A stretch of DNA of 64,000 nt from CADCUY01 sp964242735 (GCA_964242735.1 CAXTAK010000007.1:1-64000); one strand, 5' to 3'. Positions 44,470 to 53,978 are shown, counted from the first letter of the stretch. Numbers and translations are program-made. Notes: generated by a model not told the origin, from the letters alone.

Positions 44470-45501
44470 GTGCGCGCCCTGGTGTACGAGCGCTTCGGCG
44501 GCGAGCTGAGCGTGCGCGAGGTGGCCGACCCCGACCCGGCCCCTGACGGGGTGGTCGTGACGGTCGGCGCCAGCGGCATCTGCCGCAGCGACTGGCACGC
44601 GTGGCGCGGGCACGACGTCGACGTCGTCCTGCCGCACGTGCCCGGCCACGAGCTCGCCGGCACGGTCGTCGCGGTGGGGCGCGACGTCCGCCGCTGGCGC
44701 GCCGGTGACCGGGTCACCGCGCCCTTCGTGGGCGCGTGCGGGCGCTGCGACCCGTGCCGCACCGGCGACCACCAGGTGTGCCTGCACCAGTCCCAGCCCG
44801 GGTCCACGCACTGGGGCTCCCTCGCCGAGCTCGTGGCGCTCGCCGCCGCAGACGTCAACCTCGTCGCCCTGCCCGCGGAGCTGGACGTCGTCGCGGCCGC
44901 CAGCCTGGGCTGCCGCTTCGCCACCGCCTACCGGGCGGTCACCGCCGTCGCCGCCGTGCGCCCGGGGCAGTGGGTGGCGGTGCACGGCTGCGGGGGCGTG
45001 GGCCTGTCGGCGGTGCAGGTGGCGGTCGCCGCCGGGGCGAGGGTGGTCGCCGTCGACGTCGCGCCCGGGGCGCTGGCGATGGCTGCGGCCTTCGGCGCGG
45101 AGGTGCTCGTGGACGGTGCCCGCGCGGACGTCGTCGCCGAGGTGCTCGAGCGCACCGGCGGCGGGGCGCACGCCTCGCTCGACGCCGTCGGGTCGCCGGC
45201 CACGTGCGTGGCGTCGATCCGGTGCCTGCGCCCGCGGGGGCGGCACGTGCAGGTGGGGCTGCTGCCCCCCGCGGCGGGCCGCGCGCAGGTGCCGATGGAG
45301 GTGGTGGTGGCCAGGGAGCTGTCGGTGCTCGGCAGTCACGGGATGGCCGCTCACGACTACCCCCCGATGCTGTCCCTGGTGGCCGCCGGTCGGCTGCGGC
45401 CCCAGGACCTCGTCACGCGGGAGCTGTCCCTGGACGAGGCGGGCCCCGCGCTGGTCGCGGTCGGCGCGACCCCGGGCGTCGCGGTGGTCACCGCGTTCTG
45501 A
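44470..45501 (+). CDS. Zinc-dependent alcohol dehydrogenase
   Basis: A 343-residue MDR-family enzyme. The catalytic zinc site is Cys in SGICRSDWHAW and His in HVPGHELAGTVVAVG. The structural zinc site has CGRCDPCRTGDHQVC, four cysteines. The Rossmann loop is VHGCGGVGLSAVQVA, then VVAVDVAPGAL. NAD is likely. GTG start. Substrate unknown; it diverges from the lipoprotein pair. Confidence 0.9.
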   Translation: MRALVYERFGGELSVREVADPDPAPDGVVVTVGASGICRSDWHAWRGHDVDVVLPHVPGHELAGTVVAVGRDVRRWRAGDRVTAPFVGACGRCDPCRTGDHQVCLHQSQPGSTHWGSLAELVALAAADVNLVALPAELDVVAAASLGCRFATAYRAVTAVAAVRPGQWVAVHGCGGVGLSAVQVAVAAGARVVAVDVAPGALAMAAAFGAEVLVDGARADVVAEVLERTGGGAHASLDAVGSPATCVASIRCLRPRGRHVQVGLLPPAAGRAQVPMEVVVARELSVLGSHGMAAHDYPPMLSLVAAGRLRPQDLVTRELSLDEAGPALVAVGATPGVAVVTAF

Positions 45502-45636
45502 GCGCGGCGCTCGGGCACCGGGCGCCGGTCACCCGCGCAGCGGTGCCGCGAGGTCGTCGTCGGTGAGACCCTCGACGAGCAGCACCGGTTGCTGCCGCTC
45601 GCGTGCGCGGCCCTCGGGGTGGCGGAGGGCGAGTAG

Positions 45637-46167
45637 AGAGTCATCGACCGCACAGCCGCGCCGATCCGGGGTCACCGGGCGCTGCACGCCGGGTGCCCGC
45701 TCGACGGCATCCGCGTCGAGCTGCAGATCCGCACAGTTCTGCAGCACCAGTGGGCGGAGGTCTACGAGAGGACGGGCGACCGGTTCGGGCGCCTCGTCCG
45801 GCACGACGATCCTGCTCAGGACGGCGCTGCGCCGCTGCCGGAACCACCGGTCGTGTTCGTGGACTCGATGCAGAGCGCCTCCTCTCATCGCTGCCGTCGA
45901 GGACTCGTGGCGGCAGGACCTCGTGGTCGAGGCGGTGGCGGCCGATGCGAGACCGAGTGCCGCACTCGCGCATGCCGGACCCAGTCAGCGGGAGCTGACC
46001 CGCGCGGCGCAGGAGCTGAGCGGCATCCTCGAGCAGCTCGGCGCCCTGCTCGACCACTGGCAACAGAAGTCGTCGTCCTCCACGCCGACGACGTCCGTGA
46101 CCTGTACACCACGCACCGTCGGTACTTCGAGAGCGCACGCGAGCTGGTGCGCCACATGACCGCCTGA
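45637..46167 (+). pseudogene. RelA/SpoT-domain gene relic
   Basis: After an in-frame TAG at 45634 the plus strand reads RVIDRTAAPIRGHRALHAG and VELQIRTVLQHQWAEVYER, the C-terminal part of the (p)ppGpp synthetase RelA/SpoT fold. The protein then continues in a second frame from near 45885 (AVEDSWRQDLVVEAVAAD, LSGILEQLGALLDHW), and returns to the first frame for DDVRDLYTTHRRYFESAREL. The N-terminal catalytic half is absent. Stop codon plus two frameshifts make it non-functional. Confidence 0.7.
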
Positions 46168-46174
46168 CAGCTGG

Positions 46175-47404
46175 TCAGCTCACAGCCGCATGCAGCGGCG
46201 CCGCGAGGTCACCGCGCACGCCCACCGCGACGCCGTCCAGCCCCAGCCAGCCCGCCATCACCTGCAGCTCACCAGCCAGCTCGGTGACCACGCGCGCCAT
46301 GGCCGGCCCGGTGGCGGCCGCGGTGGTCACGGGCTCGGCGAAGGCGCCCGGCACCCGCAGCACCCCCGCGGCCCGGTCGGCCTTGAGGTCGACCCGGGCG
46401 ACGAGCTGGCCGTCGAGCAGGAACGGGAAGACGTAGTAGCCGAAGGCCCGTTGCGGCTCCGGCACGTAGATCTCGATGCGGTAGCGGAAGCCGAAGATCC
46501 GTTCGGTGCGCTCGCGCCGCCAGACGAGCGGGTCGAACGGGCACAGCAGGGCCCTGCCCTCGACGCGCCGCGGTGTGCGCGCCGCCGGGTCGCGGTAGGC
46601 CGGCGCCGCCCAGCCGGTGACGGCGACGGGCTCCAGCTCGCCCGCCGCCACCAGCTCGCCCACCGCCTGCGCGCTCACCCGCGGGGCGAGGCGGTAGTAG
46701 TCGCGCAGGTCCGGCTCGGTGGCCACGCCCAGCGCCGAGGCCGCCCGGCGCACCAGTTCGCGGGCGGCCTCGGCGCGGGGGAGCGGACCCCGAGCGAGCA
46801 CGTGCGCCGGCAGCACCCGCTCGGGGAGGTCGTAGTGCCGCTCGAAGTGGCGCCGGGTGCCGGTGGTCAGCTGCCCGACGGCGAAGAGGTGCTCGCACAC
46901 GCGCTTGACGTCCGAGCGCTCCCACCAGGTGGCGCCCGCCCTCCGGGCCCGCCCCGGGGAGCCCAGCGCGGCCTCCAGCCCGCCGGCGCCGACCGGGCCG
47001 AGGTCGCGCACGGCGGCCAGCACGTCGGCCACCAGGGCCGGGTGCCCCGCAGCCAGCGCGGTGTCGCCGCGGCTGCGCGAGAACAACCCGGGGTCGCGCA
47101 GCAGCGGCCAGTCGGCCACCGGCACGAGGCTCGCCTCGTGCGCCCACGCCTCCACGAGCAGCCGCGGCCGGCGCGCCGTCGGGGCCCAGGCCGCGTCGTC
47201 GAGGAGTTCGCGCGGGTAGGCGCCGAGGCGGGTGAACAGCGGCGCGTGGTGCGCCCTGACCGCGACGTTCACCGAGTCGAGCTGCAGGAGCTTCGTGCGG
47301 GCCAGCACCCGCTCCAGGTGGCGGCGGGTCACGGGGCCGCCCGGCCGCGACTCGGCCAGGCCCTGGGCGGCGAGCGCGGTGCGCCGGGCCTGGCCGGCGG
47401 TCAT
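46175..47404 (-). CDS. Winged-helix DNA glycosylase, YcaQ-like (HTH_42)
   Basis: A 409-residue HTH_42 protein of the YcaQ (AlkX) type. The N-terminus ARRTALAAQGL and TKLLQLDSVNVAVRAHH contain Q41-L-D43, the catalytic Q-x-D motif. RPRLLVEAWAHEASLVPVAD and LCPFDPLVWRRERTERIFGF are diagnostic. E. coli YcaQ unhooks interstrand crosslinks. GTG 47413 is an alternative start. It ends just after the RelA/SpoT relic. Confidence 0.9.
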   Translation of the reverse strand: MTAGQARRTALAAQGLAESRPGGPVTRRHLERVLARTKLLQLDSVNVAVRAHHAPLFTRLGAYPRELLDDAAWAPTARRPRLLVEAWAHEASLVPVADWPLLRDPGLFSRSRGDTALAAGHPALVADVLAAVRDLGPVGAGGLEAALGSPGRARRAGATWWERSDVKRVCEHLFAVGQLTTGTRRHFERHYDLPERVLPAHVLARGPLPRAEAARELVRRAASALGVATEPDLRDYYRLAPRVSAQAVGELVAAGELEPVAVTGWAAPAYRDPAARTPRRVEGRALLCPFDPLVWRRERTERIFGFRYRIEIYVPEPQRAFGYYVFPFLLDGQLVARVDLKADRAAGVLRVPGAFAEPVTTAAATGPAMARVVTELAGELQVMAGWLGLDGVAVGVRGDLAAPLHAAVS

Positions 47405-47435
47405 GGCGCGCACGCCCCGATGCTGCCAGCGCGGC

Positions 47436-48170
47436 TCAGACCACGCGGCGGTAGGTGACCTGGTCGGTCCAGATCGGGCGCACGGAGACCGCCGCACCCG
47501 GGCGGGGGGAGTCGATCAGCCGCCCACCGCCGGCGTAGATGCCCACGTGGGCGAGGCCGTCGAAGACCACGAGGTCACCGACCCGCGGTTCGGAGACCGC
47601 GTACCCCACCGAGCGCATGGCGGCGCTGGTGCGGGGCAGCGCCACCCCCACCGCGGCGTAGGCGTGCTGGACGAGCCCGGAGCAGTCGAACCCGGTGGCC
47701 GGGCTGGTGCCGCCCGACCGGTAGGGGAGCCCGGTGGAGGCGCGGGCGACGTCCAGGGCGGCGGCCCCTGCTGAGGTGTCGGGGGCCGGCGCCGTCGCCG
47801 GCTCCGGGACCTGCGGGTCGGCAGGTGCAGGCGCGACCGGCGCGGGGACGGCCGCTGCGGTCGCGGACCCGGGCAGGGCCACCACCTGCCCGACGTGGAT
47901 CGTGCTGCCCCAGTCGAGGCCGTTGCGGTCCAGGACCGCCTGCGTGGCGTGCCCGCTCTCACGGGCGATCGCTGAGATGGTGTCTCCGCGCTCGACGGTC
48001 ACGGTGCCGTCGGCGTGCGGGGCGAAGGCGGAGGCCGTGCCGGCGCCGGCGAGCACCGGCACCGTCGCCAAGGCCCCGGTGGCCATCACCGTGCGGGCCA
48101 CCACCCGCACGTCCACCAGGGGCTTGACCGGTGCCCTGTGTCGTGCCCTGTGCCGTCCTCGTCCGCTCAC
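47436..48170 (-). CDS. Exported LysM-NlpC/P60 peptidoglycan hydrolase
   Basis: A 244-residue cell-wall enzyme. Residues ~20-48 are a signal sequence (VMATGALATVPVLAGAGTASA). A LysM domain follows (VTVERGDTISAIARESG to HVGQVVALPG), then a Pro/Ala linker and an NlpC/P60 domain. Catalytic Cys163 is in GFDCSGLVQHAY and His208 in GLAHVGIYAGG. It should bind and cleave peptidoglycan stem peptides during growth. Confidence 0.9.
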   Translation of the reverse strand: MSGRGRHRARHRAPVKPLVDVRVVARTVMATGALATVPVLAGAGTASAFAPHADGTVTVERGDTISAIARESGHATQAVLDRNGLDWGSTIHVGQVVALPGSATAAAVPAPVAPAPADPQVPEPATAPAPDTSAGAAALDVARASTGLPYRSGGTSPATGFDCSGLVQHAYAAVGVALPRTSAAMRSVGYAVSEPRVGDLVVFDGLAHVGIYAGGGRLIDSPRPGAAVSVRPIWTDQVTYRRVV

Positions 48171-48287
48171 CCCAGGACCGTACGAGCCGGTTCCCCCGCT
48201 GTCCGCCGAACGTCGCCGCTCCTGTGGACGACTGGGATCCTGTGGACGACTCGGACGAGAGCGCCGTGGTGGCGTCGCGCGCCGGCC

Positions 48288-49712
48288 TCAGACCCGGCCG
48301 CGCAGCACGTCGACCACGTGCGCGAGCGTTCCCTCGTCGCCGACGTTGCCCGCGAAGACCACGTACGGCATCCCCACCACCCCCGGCGCCGCCTCGACGG
48401 GGTCGAACACCGACACCTGCCCGGGCAGCAGCTGCCCGAGCACCACGGCCCGCCGGATGCCCAGGCCCTCCGTCGCGACGTCGTGGGAGGTGATGCCGCC
48501 CTTGGCCACCACCCACGCGGGACCAGTGGGCAGCGCGGCGCGCACCACCTCCACCACGGCTGCCGACGTCGCCCGGGCGATCGCGAGGGAGGCGTCGGGG
48601 TCTGCGCCCCGGCGCAGCTCCCGGCTGGTCACGAGCAGGACGTCGGACCGGCTCAGCGCCGAGCCCGCCGCGGCGCCCGCTCGGGCCACGTGCTCGTCAC
48701 GGCGGGCGGGGTCCGCCACGGCGGCGACGTCCAGCTCGACCTCGACGAGGCCTCCTCGGCGGCGCGCCGCCTCGACCTGCCGGCTGGTCAGCCCCGTGTG
48801 GGAGCCGACCACGACGAGCCCGTGGCCCGCGGGAGCCGCCCGAGGCCCCCAGACGTCGGCCGTGGTCAGCGGCCGCCTCGGCTCGATGCCGGCCAGGGCC
48901 GCGACGAAGGAGGGTCCGGTGCGGTGCAGGAACGATCCCCCGGCGCGCTGCGCGGCCTGCAGCCCCAGGACGACGACATCGAGGTCGGCGTCCTCGAGGG
49001 CGTCGACGACGACCCACCGCCCTCCCACCAGCCCCGTGAGCACCTCCGCGACCCGGTCGGGGCCCCCGCCGCGGATGTCCTCCAGGTCCAGGCTCGTGAC
49101 GTCGCCGGCGCTCAGGGCACCGCCGCTCCGCTCGGCCAGGAACTCGCGCAGGTCCGAGGAGGAGTACCCGAACGTGGCGTCCCGGGCGAACTCGGTCTCG
49201 CCCACCGGCACCATGGCGCCGTCCACCCACGCCCGGTGCACGCCCCGGGCGGTCACCCGGCGCGCCTCCAGGTAGGCGGGCACGAAGAGGACCCCGTCGA
49301 ACCCCGAGCCCGTCAGCGCCCGCCGGGCGTCGTGCAGCGCCGCCACCTCGGCGTGCACGTGCCCGCGCAGGGTGGAGTCGCTGCGGCTGACGAGGTCCAG
49401 GGGCGCGTCGAGGCCCGCGCCCAGCTCCAGCAGCGCCGAGCCCACCGCGGCGGTGAGCGCGGACGCCTGCGCCTGCGGGAGGCTGCGCGTGTTCGTCAGC
49501 ACGAAGCACGTTGATCCCGGCTCATCGAGCGCGGCCGCGTACTGCGCACGCTCCAGGACGGTGACCACCGCGACGCCGTGCACGGCCTGCGACCCGGTCG
49601 GGTCGTCGTCCAGCACCGCGGTGCGCCGGCGCTCGGCCAGGCGAGCGGCCCGGATCCGCGCGCGGGCACCGTCGACGACCAGCGGTGGGGGCGTGTCCAC
49701 GGGCTCGCTCAC
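48288..49712 (-). CDS. Four-carbon acid sugar kinase family protein (DUF1537)
   Basis: A 474-residue kinase of the OtnK/DtnK/LtnK type, which phosphorylates four-carbon acid sugars before aldol cleavage. The N-domain has TAVLDDDPTGSQAVHGVAVV and LVSRSDSTLRGHVHAEV; the C-terminal nucleotide-binding domain has WVVAKGGITSHDVATEGLGI and GMPYVVFAGNVGDEGTL. GTG 49712 overlaps the upstream SDR stop by four bases. Last gene of the five-gene operon. Confidence 0.88.
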   Translation of the reverse strand: MSEPVDTPPPLVVDGARARIRAARLAERRRTAVLDDDPTGSQAVHGVAVVTVLERAQYAAALDEPGSTCFVLTNTRSLPQAQASALTAAVGSALLELGAGLDAPLDLVSRSDSTLRGHVHAEVAALHDARRALTGSGFDGVLFVPAYLEARRVTARGVHRAWVDGAMVPVGETEFARDATFGYSSSDLREFLAERSGGALSAGDVTSLDLEDIRGGGPDRVAEVLTGLVGGRWVVVDALEDADLDVVVLGLQAAQRAGGSFLHRTGPSFVAALAGIEPRRPLTTADVWGPRAAPAGHGLVVVGSHTGLTSRQVEAARRRGGLVEVELDVAAVADPARRDEHVARAGAAAGSALSRSDVLLVTSRELRRGADPDASLAIARATSAAVVEVVRAALPTGPAWVVAKGGITSHDVATEGLGIRRAVVLGQLLPGQVSVFDPVEAAPGVVGMPYVVFAGNVGDEGTLAHVVDVLRGRV

Positions 49713-50491
49713 GAGACCTGGAGGCCGCCGTTGATGTCGACCGTGGCAGCGGTGATGAAGCCCGACTCCGGCCCGAGCAGGAAGGCCAGCAGCGCGGCGA
49801 CCTCGCCCACGGTGCCCACCCGCCCGACCATGGTGTCGGCGGAGAGCTCGCCCTTGCGCTCCTCCGTGAGGGTGCCGCCCATGATGTCGGTGTCGATCGG
49901 CCCCGGCGCCACGCAGTTCACCGTGACCCCGTGGGGCCCGACCTCGCGGGCCACCGCGCGGGTGAGGCCGATGATCCCCGCCTTCGCCGCGCTGTACGCG
50001 GCCTTCGAGAAGGTGCCGCCCCCGCGCTGCGCGGAGATCGACGAGATGGAGACCACCCGCCCCAGGCCGCGCCCGACCATGCCGTGCATGACCCGCTGGG
50101 TGACCAAGTGGGTGCCGCGCAGGTTCACCGCGATCACCCGGTCCCACTCCTCCGGTGGCACCTGCAGGTAGGGGGTGGGGGAGCTGATGCCCGCGACGTT
50201 CGCCAGCCCGACCACCGGCGGCAGCCCCGACGAGCGGTCCTCGACGCGGCCGAGCGCAGCGTCGACCGACGCGGGGTCCGCGACGTCCACGGCGGCGCCC
50301 AGCACCGGCACCCCCCGGCGGGCGCCGATCTCCTCGGCGGCAGCGCGGGCGGCGCCCTCGTCGAGGTCGAGCAGGGCCAGCGCCCATCCCTCGGCGGCGA
50401 GGCGGTCGGCCAGGGCCCGGCCGATGCCGCGCGGCGAGGCGGCGCCGGTGACCACCGCGGTGCGCTCGGTGGGCCAGGTGGGGGCGCTCAC
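49709..50491 (-). CDS. SDR family oxidoreductase
   Basis: A 260-residue classical SDR. The cofactor loop is TGAASPRGIGRA, with Asp after the second strand (LLDLDEGAA) favouring NAD. Catalytic Tyr and Lys are in AYSAAKAGIIGLTRAVA, and VNCVAPGPIDTDIM follows. It overlaps neighbours by four bases on both sides. Probably oxidises a hydroxyl of the imported acid sugar. Confidence 0.9.
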   Translation of the reverse strand: MSAPTWPTERTAVVTGAASPRGIGRALADRLAAEGWALALLDLDEGAARAAAEEIGARRGVPVLGAAVDVADPASVDAALGRVEDRSSGLPPVVGLANVAGISSPTPYLQVPPEEWDRVIAVNLRGTHLVTQRVMHGMVGRGLGRVVSISSISAQRGGGTFSKAAYSAAKAGIIGLTRAVAREVGPHGVTVNCVAPGPIDTDIMGGTLTEERKGELSADTMVGRVGTVGEVAALLAFLLGPESGFITAATVDINGGLQVS

Positions 50492-51873
50492 GCCCGGCCA
50501 CCCTCGGTGCCGCTGGAGCGCACGCGCTCGACCAGCTCCGGGCGGTCCTCCGGGGGGCGCCCCGCACCGGTGCGCGTGCCGTAGGCGTAGGTGGCGACGG
50601 CGGTGACGGCGAGCACCGCGGCCAGCAGCAGCAGCCCGCTGCGGCTGTCACCGGTGCGCTCGATGAGCGCACCGACCGCGAAGGGCGAGGCGAAGCCGCC
50701 GAGGTTGCCCAGGGAGTTGATCATCGCGATGCCGGACGCCGCGGCGGCGCCGGCCAGCGCCGCGGCGGGCATCTCCAGGAACGGGGCGATCGCGGAGTAG
50801 ATGCCCATCGCCGCCAGCGTGATCGCGGCCATCGCGAGCACCGGGCCGACGTCGAGCAGGTAGCCCGACGCCGCGAGCCCGACGGCGGCGAGCGCCATGC
50901 TGATCGAGGTGTGGGCCACCCGCTCGCGGGTGCGGTCGGAGTGCCGGCTCCACACGTACGTCCACACCGCCGCGATGGCGTAGGGGATGAAGACGACCAG
51001 GCCGCGCTGGAGGTCGGTGAAGTCGCCGAGCTCGTCGACGATGGTCGGCAGCCACAGGCCCAGGCCGTAGATGCCCGAGACGAGGCCGAAGTACAGGGCC
51101 GCGAAGGCCAGCGCCCGGCGGTCCTTCAGCCCGGCGAGGAAGCTGTGGTCGCCGTCGGCCTGCTTGAGGCGGTCCTCCTCGCCCATCCGGTCCACCAGCC
51201 ACGCGCGCTCGTCGTCGGCGAGCCAGGCGGCGTCGCGGGGGTGGTCGGTCATCACGAACGGCACCACGAAGCCGAGCAGGATCGCGGGGACGCCCTCGAG
51301 GATGAACAGCCACTGCCAGCCCTGCAGCCCTGCAGCGCCGTCGAGCTCGAGCAGCAGCCCCGACAGGGGAGCGCCGAGGGCGTTGGCGATGGGCTGGGCG
51401 AGGATGAACAGGCCGATCATCCCCACCCGCTGCGCCGCGGGGAACCACAGCGTCAGGTACAGGATGACGGCGGGGAAGAAGCCGGCCTCCGCGGCGCCGA
51501 GGAAGAAGCGCAGCACGGCGAAGGACGTCGGCCCCTGCGCCAGGGCCATCGCGGTGGCGAAGATCCCCCAGGTGATGAGGATGCGGGCGATCCACTTCCG
51601 GGCGCCGAAGCGGTGCATGGCGCCGTTGCTGGGGATCTCGAAGATGGCGTAGCCGATGAAGAAGACCCCGGCTCCGAAGCCGAACGCCGCCGCGCCGATC
51701 CCCAGGTCGGTGTCCAGCTGCTCGCGGGCGAAGCCGACGTTGTTGCGGTCGAGGTAGGCGATGAAGTACAGCAGGACGAGGAAGGGCATGACCCGGTCGC
51801 GCACCTTGCGGAGGGTGCGGTCGCCGACCTCGCCGAGCGGGTGCGGGGAGCCGGCGCGTGACGTCGTCGTCAT
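50488..51873 (-). CDS. MFS transporter, anion:cation symporter type
   Basis: A 461-residue, 12-helix importer of the ACS family (D-galactonate/tartrate-like). Family signatures are LLYFIAYLDRNNVGFAREQL, EIPSNGAMHRFGARKWIAR and FFLGAAEAGFFPAVILYLTL. A long loop at ~200-245 separates halves. It likely brings in an organic or sugar acid with H+ or Na+. Shares its operon with dehydrogenases, an isomerase and a kinase. Confidence 0.9.
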   Translation of the reverse strand: MTTTSRAGSPHPLGEVGDRTLRKVRDRVMPFLVLLYFIAYLDRNNVGFAREQLDTDLGIGAAAFGFGAGVFFIGYAIFEIPSNGAMHRFGARKWIARILITWGIFATAMALAQGPTSFAVLRFFLGAAEAGFFPAVILYLTLWFPAAQRVGMIGLFILAQPIANALGAPLSGLLLELDGAAGLQGWQWLFILEGVPAILLGFVVPFVMTDHPRDAAWLADDERAWLVDRMGEEDRLKQADGDHSFLAGLKDRRALAFAALYFGLVSGIYGLGLWLPTIVDELGDFTDLQRGLVVFIPYAIAAVWTYVWSRHSDRTRERVAHTSISMALAAVGLAASGYLLDVGPVLAMAAITLAAMGIYSAIAPFLEMPAAALAGAAAASGIAMINSLGNLGGFASPFAVGALIERTGDSRSGLLLLAAVLAVTAVATYAYGTRTGAGRPPEDRPELVERVRSSGTEGGRA

Positions 51874-51888
51874 GTCGTTCCTCTCCGG

Positions 51889-52887
51889 TCAGGTCGTGGG
51901 GTCCTTCGCGGTGCTCAGTGCCGCGTCCTGCAGCGGCGAGGGCCCCAGCTCGTCGAGGAGGGCGGCCATCGCGACGTACGCGCGGTCGCGGTAGGCGATC
52001 AGCGCCTGGAGCTGGTCGGCTCCGAGGTCGTAGAAGCCGCCGCCGGTCTTGGTGCCGTGGCGGCCGGAGTCGACGACGTCGGTGAGGAGCTTCGGGGCGG
52101 TGAAGCGCTCACCGAGGCCCTCGGCCAGGATCCCGAAGCCGCGCACGTACGTGTCGAGCCCGGCCATGTCGGCGATGCCGAAGGGGCCGAAGAAGGGCAG
52201 CCGGAAGCCGAAGGTGGTGGACACGACGGTGTCGACGTCCCTGGGGGTCGCGATGCCCTCCTCCACCACGGCCATCGCCTCCTTCAGCAGCACGAACTGC
52301 AGGCGGTTCAGCACGAAACCGGGCACGTCGGCGACCTGGGCGCTGCGCCGGCCCAGGCGCACCAGCAGCGCCTCGACGACAGCCACGACCGCCGGGTCCG
52401 TGGCCGCCCCGGCGACGAGCTCGACACCGGGGATGAACGGCGCGGGGTTGGAGAAGTGCACGGTCATGAAGCGACTGGGGTCGGTGAAGGCGCTCGCCAG
52501 GCGGGCGACGGGGATGGTGGAGGTGTTGGAGCCGATGATCGCGTCGGGGCGGGCGGCGGCCTCCACCCGGCGCAGCACCTCGATCTTCAGGTCCGGCACC
52601 TCCGGCACCGCCTCCTCGACGAAGTCGGCGTCGGCGACCGCGGTCTCGATGGACTCCGAGGCGTGCAGCCGCTCGCGCAGCACCCCGGTCGAGCCCGGGG
52701 GGAAGAGACCGGCGCCCTCGAAGACGGCGCCCTCGCGCAGCAGGCGCGCCAGGCTGGCGGCGGTCAGCTCGGCGTCGGCGTCGGCGAGGCGCACGTCGAG
52801 GCCGGCGAGGGCGAAGGACTGCGCGATCCCACCGCCCATGTACCCGGTGCCGACGACGGCCACCCGGTCGATCCGCTGCACGACCAC
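51889..52887 (-). CDS. 3-hydroxyacyl-CoA-dehydrogenase-family oxidoreductase
   Basis: A 332-residue NAD enzyme. The Rossmann motif is VAVVGTGYMGGGIAQSFALAG, broken only by the usual Gly-x-Gly-x-x-Gly spacing. The catalytic His is in FMTVHFSNPAPFIPGVELV; the C-domain begins VADVPGFVLNRLQFVLLKEA. The family includes L-gulonate 3-dehydrogenase and carnitine dehydrogenase as well as fatty-acid enzymes, so an acid-sugar substrate is likely here. GTG with GAGGAG five bases upstream. Confidence 0.85.
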   Translation of the reverse strand: MVVQRIDRVAVVGTGYMGGGIAQSFALAGLDVRLADADAELTAASLARLLREGAVFEGAGLFPPGSTGVLRERLHASESIETAVADADFVEEAVPEVPDLKIEVLRRVEAAARPDAIIGSNTSTIPVARLASAFTDPSRFMTVHFSNPAPFIPGVELVAGAATDPAVVAVVEALLVRLGRRSAQVADVPGFVLNRLQFVLLKEAMAVVEEGIATPRDVDTVVSTTFGFRLPFFGPFGIADMAGLDTYVRGFGILAEGLGERFTAPKLLTDVVDSGRHGTKTGGGFYDLGADQLQALIAYRDRAYVAMAALLDELGPSPLQDAALSTAKDPTT

Positions 52888-52898
52888 TGCTGCTCCTC

Positions 52899-53867
52899 TC
52901 AGGCCCGCGGCGCGTGCCGGGGGAGCACGCGGCGCAGGTAGTCGCGGTTGGTGGCGCTGACGGAGAGGCCGTCGCCCCCGTAGTGCTCACAGGTGATGGG
53001 GCCGGCGAAGCCCGCGCCGACGGCCATCGCCGTGGCCCTGCGGTAGTCCATGACGCCCAGCTCGAGCGGGGCGGGGGCCGTGACGACCGCCCCCGTCGCG
53101 GCGTCCTCGGAGCGGTAGTAGTTCTTCACGTGCCAGAAGTTGGCGTGCGGCAGCACCTTGCTCGCCATCGCGTCCCACCGCTCGACCGGTCGCAGCAGCC
53201 GCAGCAGGTTGCCCAGGTCGGGGTTGAGGCCAACGCCGTCCATGCCCACGTCGGTCACGAAGGCCGCCGCGCCGTCCGCGGTGCCCAGCAGGGTGTCCTC
53301 GTACATCTCCAGGGACAGCTCCAGGCCCACCTCGGCGGTGTGGCGGCCGAGCTCGCGCACGCGGTCGACGGCGAGCGCCCACACCTCGGGGTCGTCGCCG
53401 TCCACGGGGCCCTGCGCCGTCCAGAACCACAGCGCCTCGCGCTGCGCGGGGGTCAGCGGTCGGAAGAAGCCGGTGTTGAGCACCCCGGCGCCGAGCTCGG
53501 CAGCGGCGTCGATCGCCCGGTGGGTGTACGCGAGGTTGGCCTCGCCGTCCTGCGGGTCGATCACGCTGCGCCGCGAGATCGAGACCGCCGGGACCGCCAG
53601 GCCCACCTCGGCCAGCACGGCGGTGAACTCCGCCAGCCGCGCCGGGCTGAGGTCGGCGATGCGCAGCCAGGAGTCGTAGGGGTCGACGCAGTCGAAGCCG
53701 GCGTCAGCGACCTCGGTGAGCGCCTCGGCCCACCCCTGCGCGCTCTGGTCCTGGGTGGAGGACCCGTCGGGCAGCGTGCCCGGGAACTGCAGCGGGAGCA
53801 TGGCGGCGGCGATCGGCCACGTCTCACGGGTGAGCGGGGCTCCAGCGTCTCGCGGTGCTGCCGGCAC
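52899..53867 (-). CDS. Sugar phosphate isomerase/epimerase (TIM barrel)
   Basis: A 322-residue AP-endonuclease-2-like TIM barrel. ADAGFDCVDPYDSWLRIADL, LELSLEMYEDTLLGTADG (metal Glu), MDGVGLNPDLGNLLRL and ITCEHYGGDGL (second Glu) give the metal site. GTG 53867 was chosen because GGAG lies five bases before it and the family-like TWPIAAAMLPL would otherwise be cut; ATG 53801 is an alternative. First gene of the acid-sugar operon, 11 bases before the dehydrogenase. Confidence 0.82.
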   Translation of the reverse strand: MPAAPRDAGAPLTRETWPIAAAMLPLQFPGTLPDGSSTQDQSAQGWAEALTEVADAGFDCVDPYDSWLRIADLSPARLAEFTAVLAEVGLAVPAVSISRRSVIDPQDGEANLAYTHRAIDAAAELGAGVLNTGFFRPLTPAQREALWFWTAQGPVDGDDPEVWALAVDRVRELGRHTAEVGLELSLEMYEDTLLGTADGAAAFVTDVGMDGVGLNPDLGNLLRLLRPVERWDAMASKVLPHANFWHVKNYYRSEDAATGAVVTAPAPLELGVMDYRRATAMAVGAGFAGPITCEHYGGDGLSVSATNRDYLRRVLPRHAPRA

Positions 53868-53938
53868 GGATGCTCCGTCGCATCGGGGGTGGGCGGGTGT
53901 CCGGCCACAACCTCCCGCACCGCCGGGTCCGTGCGCAA

Positions 53939-53971
53939 GTGCGGTGGGCACCCCCGGGTCGCCCACCGCAC
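53939..53971. terminator. Hairpin between chemoreceptor relic and acid-sugar operon
   Basis: GTGCGGTGGGC (53939-53949) pairs perfectly with GCCCACCGCAC (53961-53971) around an 11-base loop, which contains its own short CCCGGG palindrome. It begins 8 bases past the chemoreceptor stop, so it is placed as a terminator for that minus-strand gene, though without a T-run. Confidence 0.7.
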
Positions 53972-53978
53972 GACGCCG

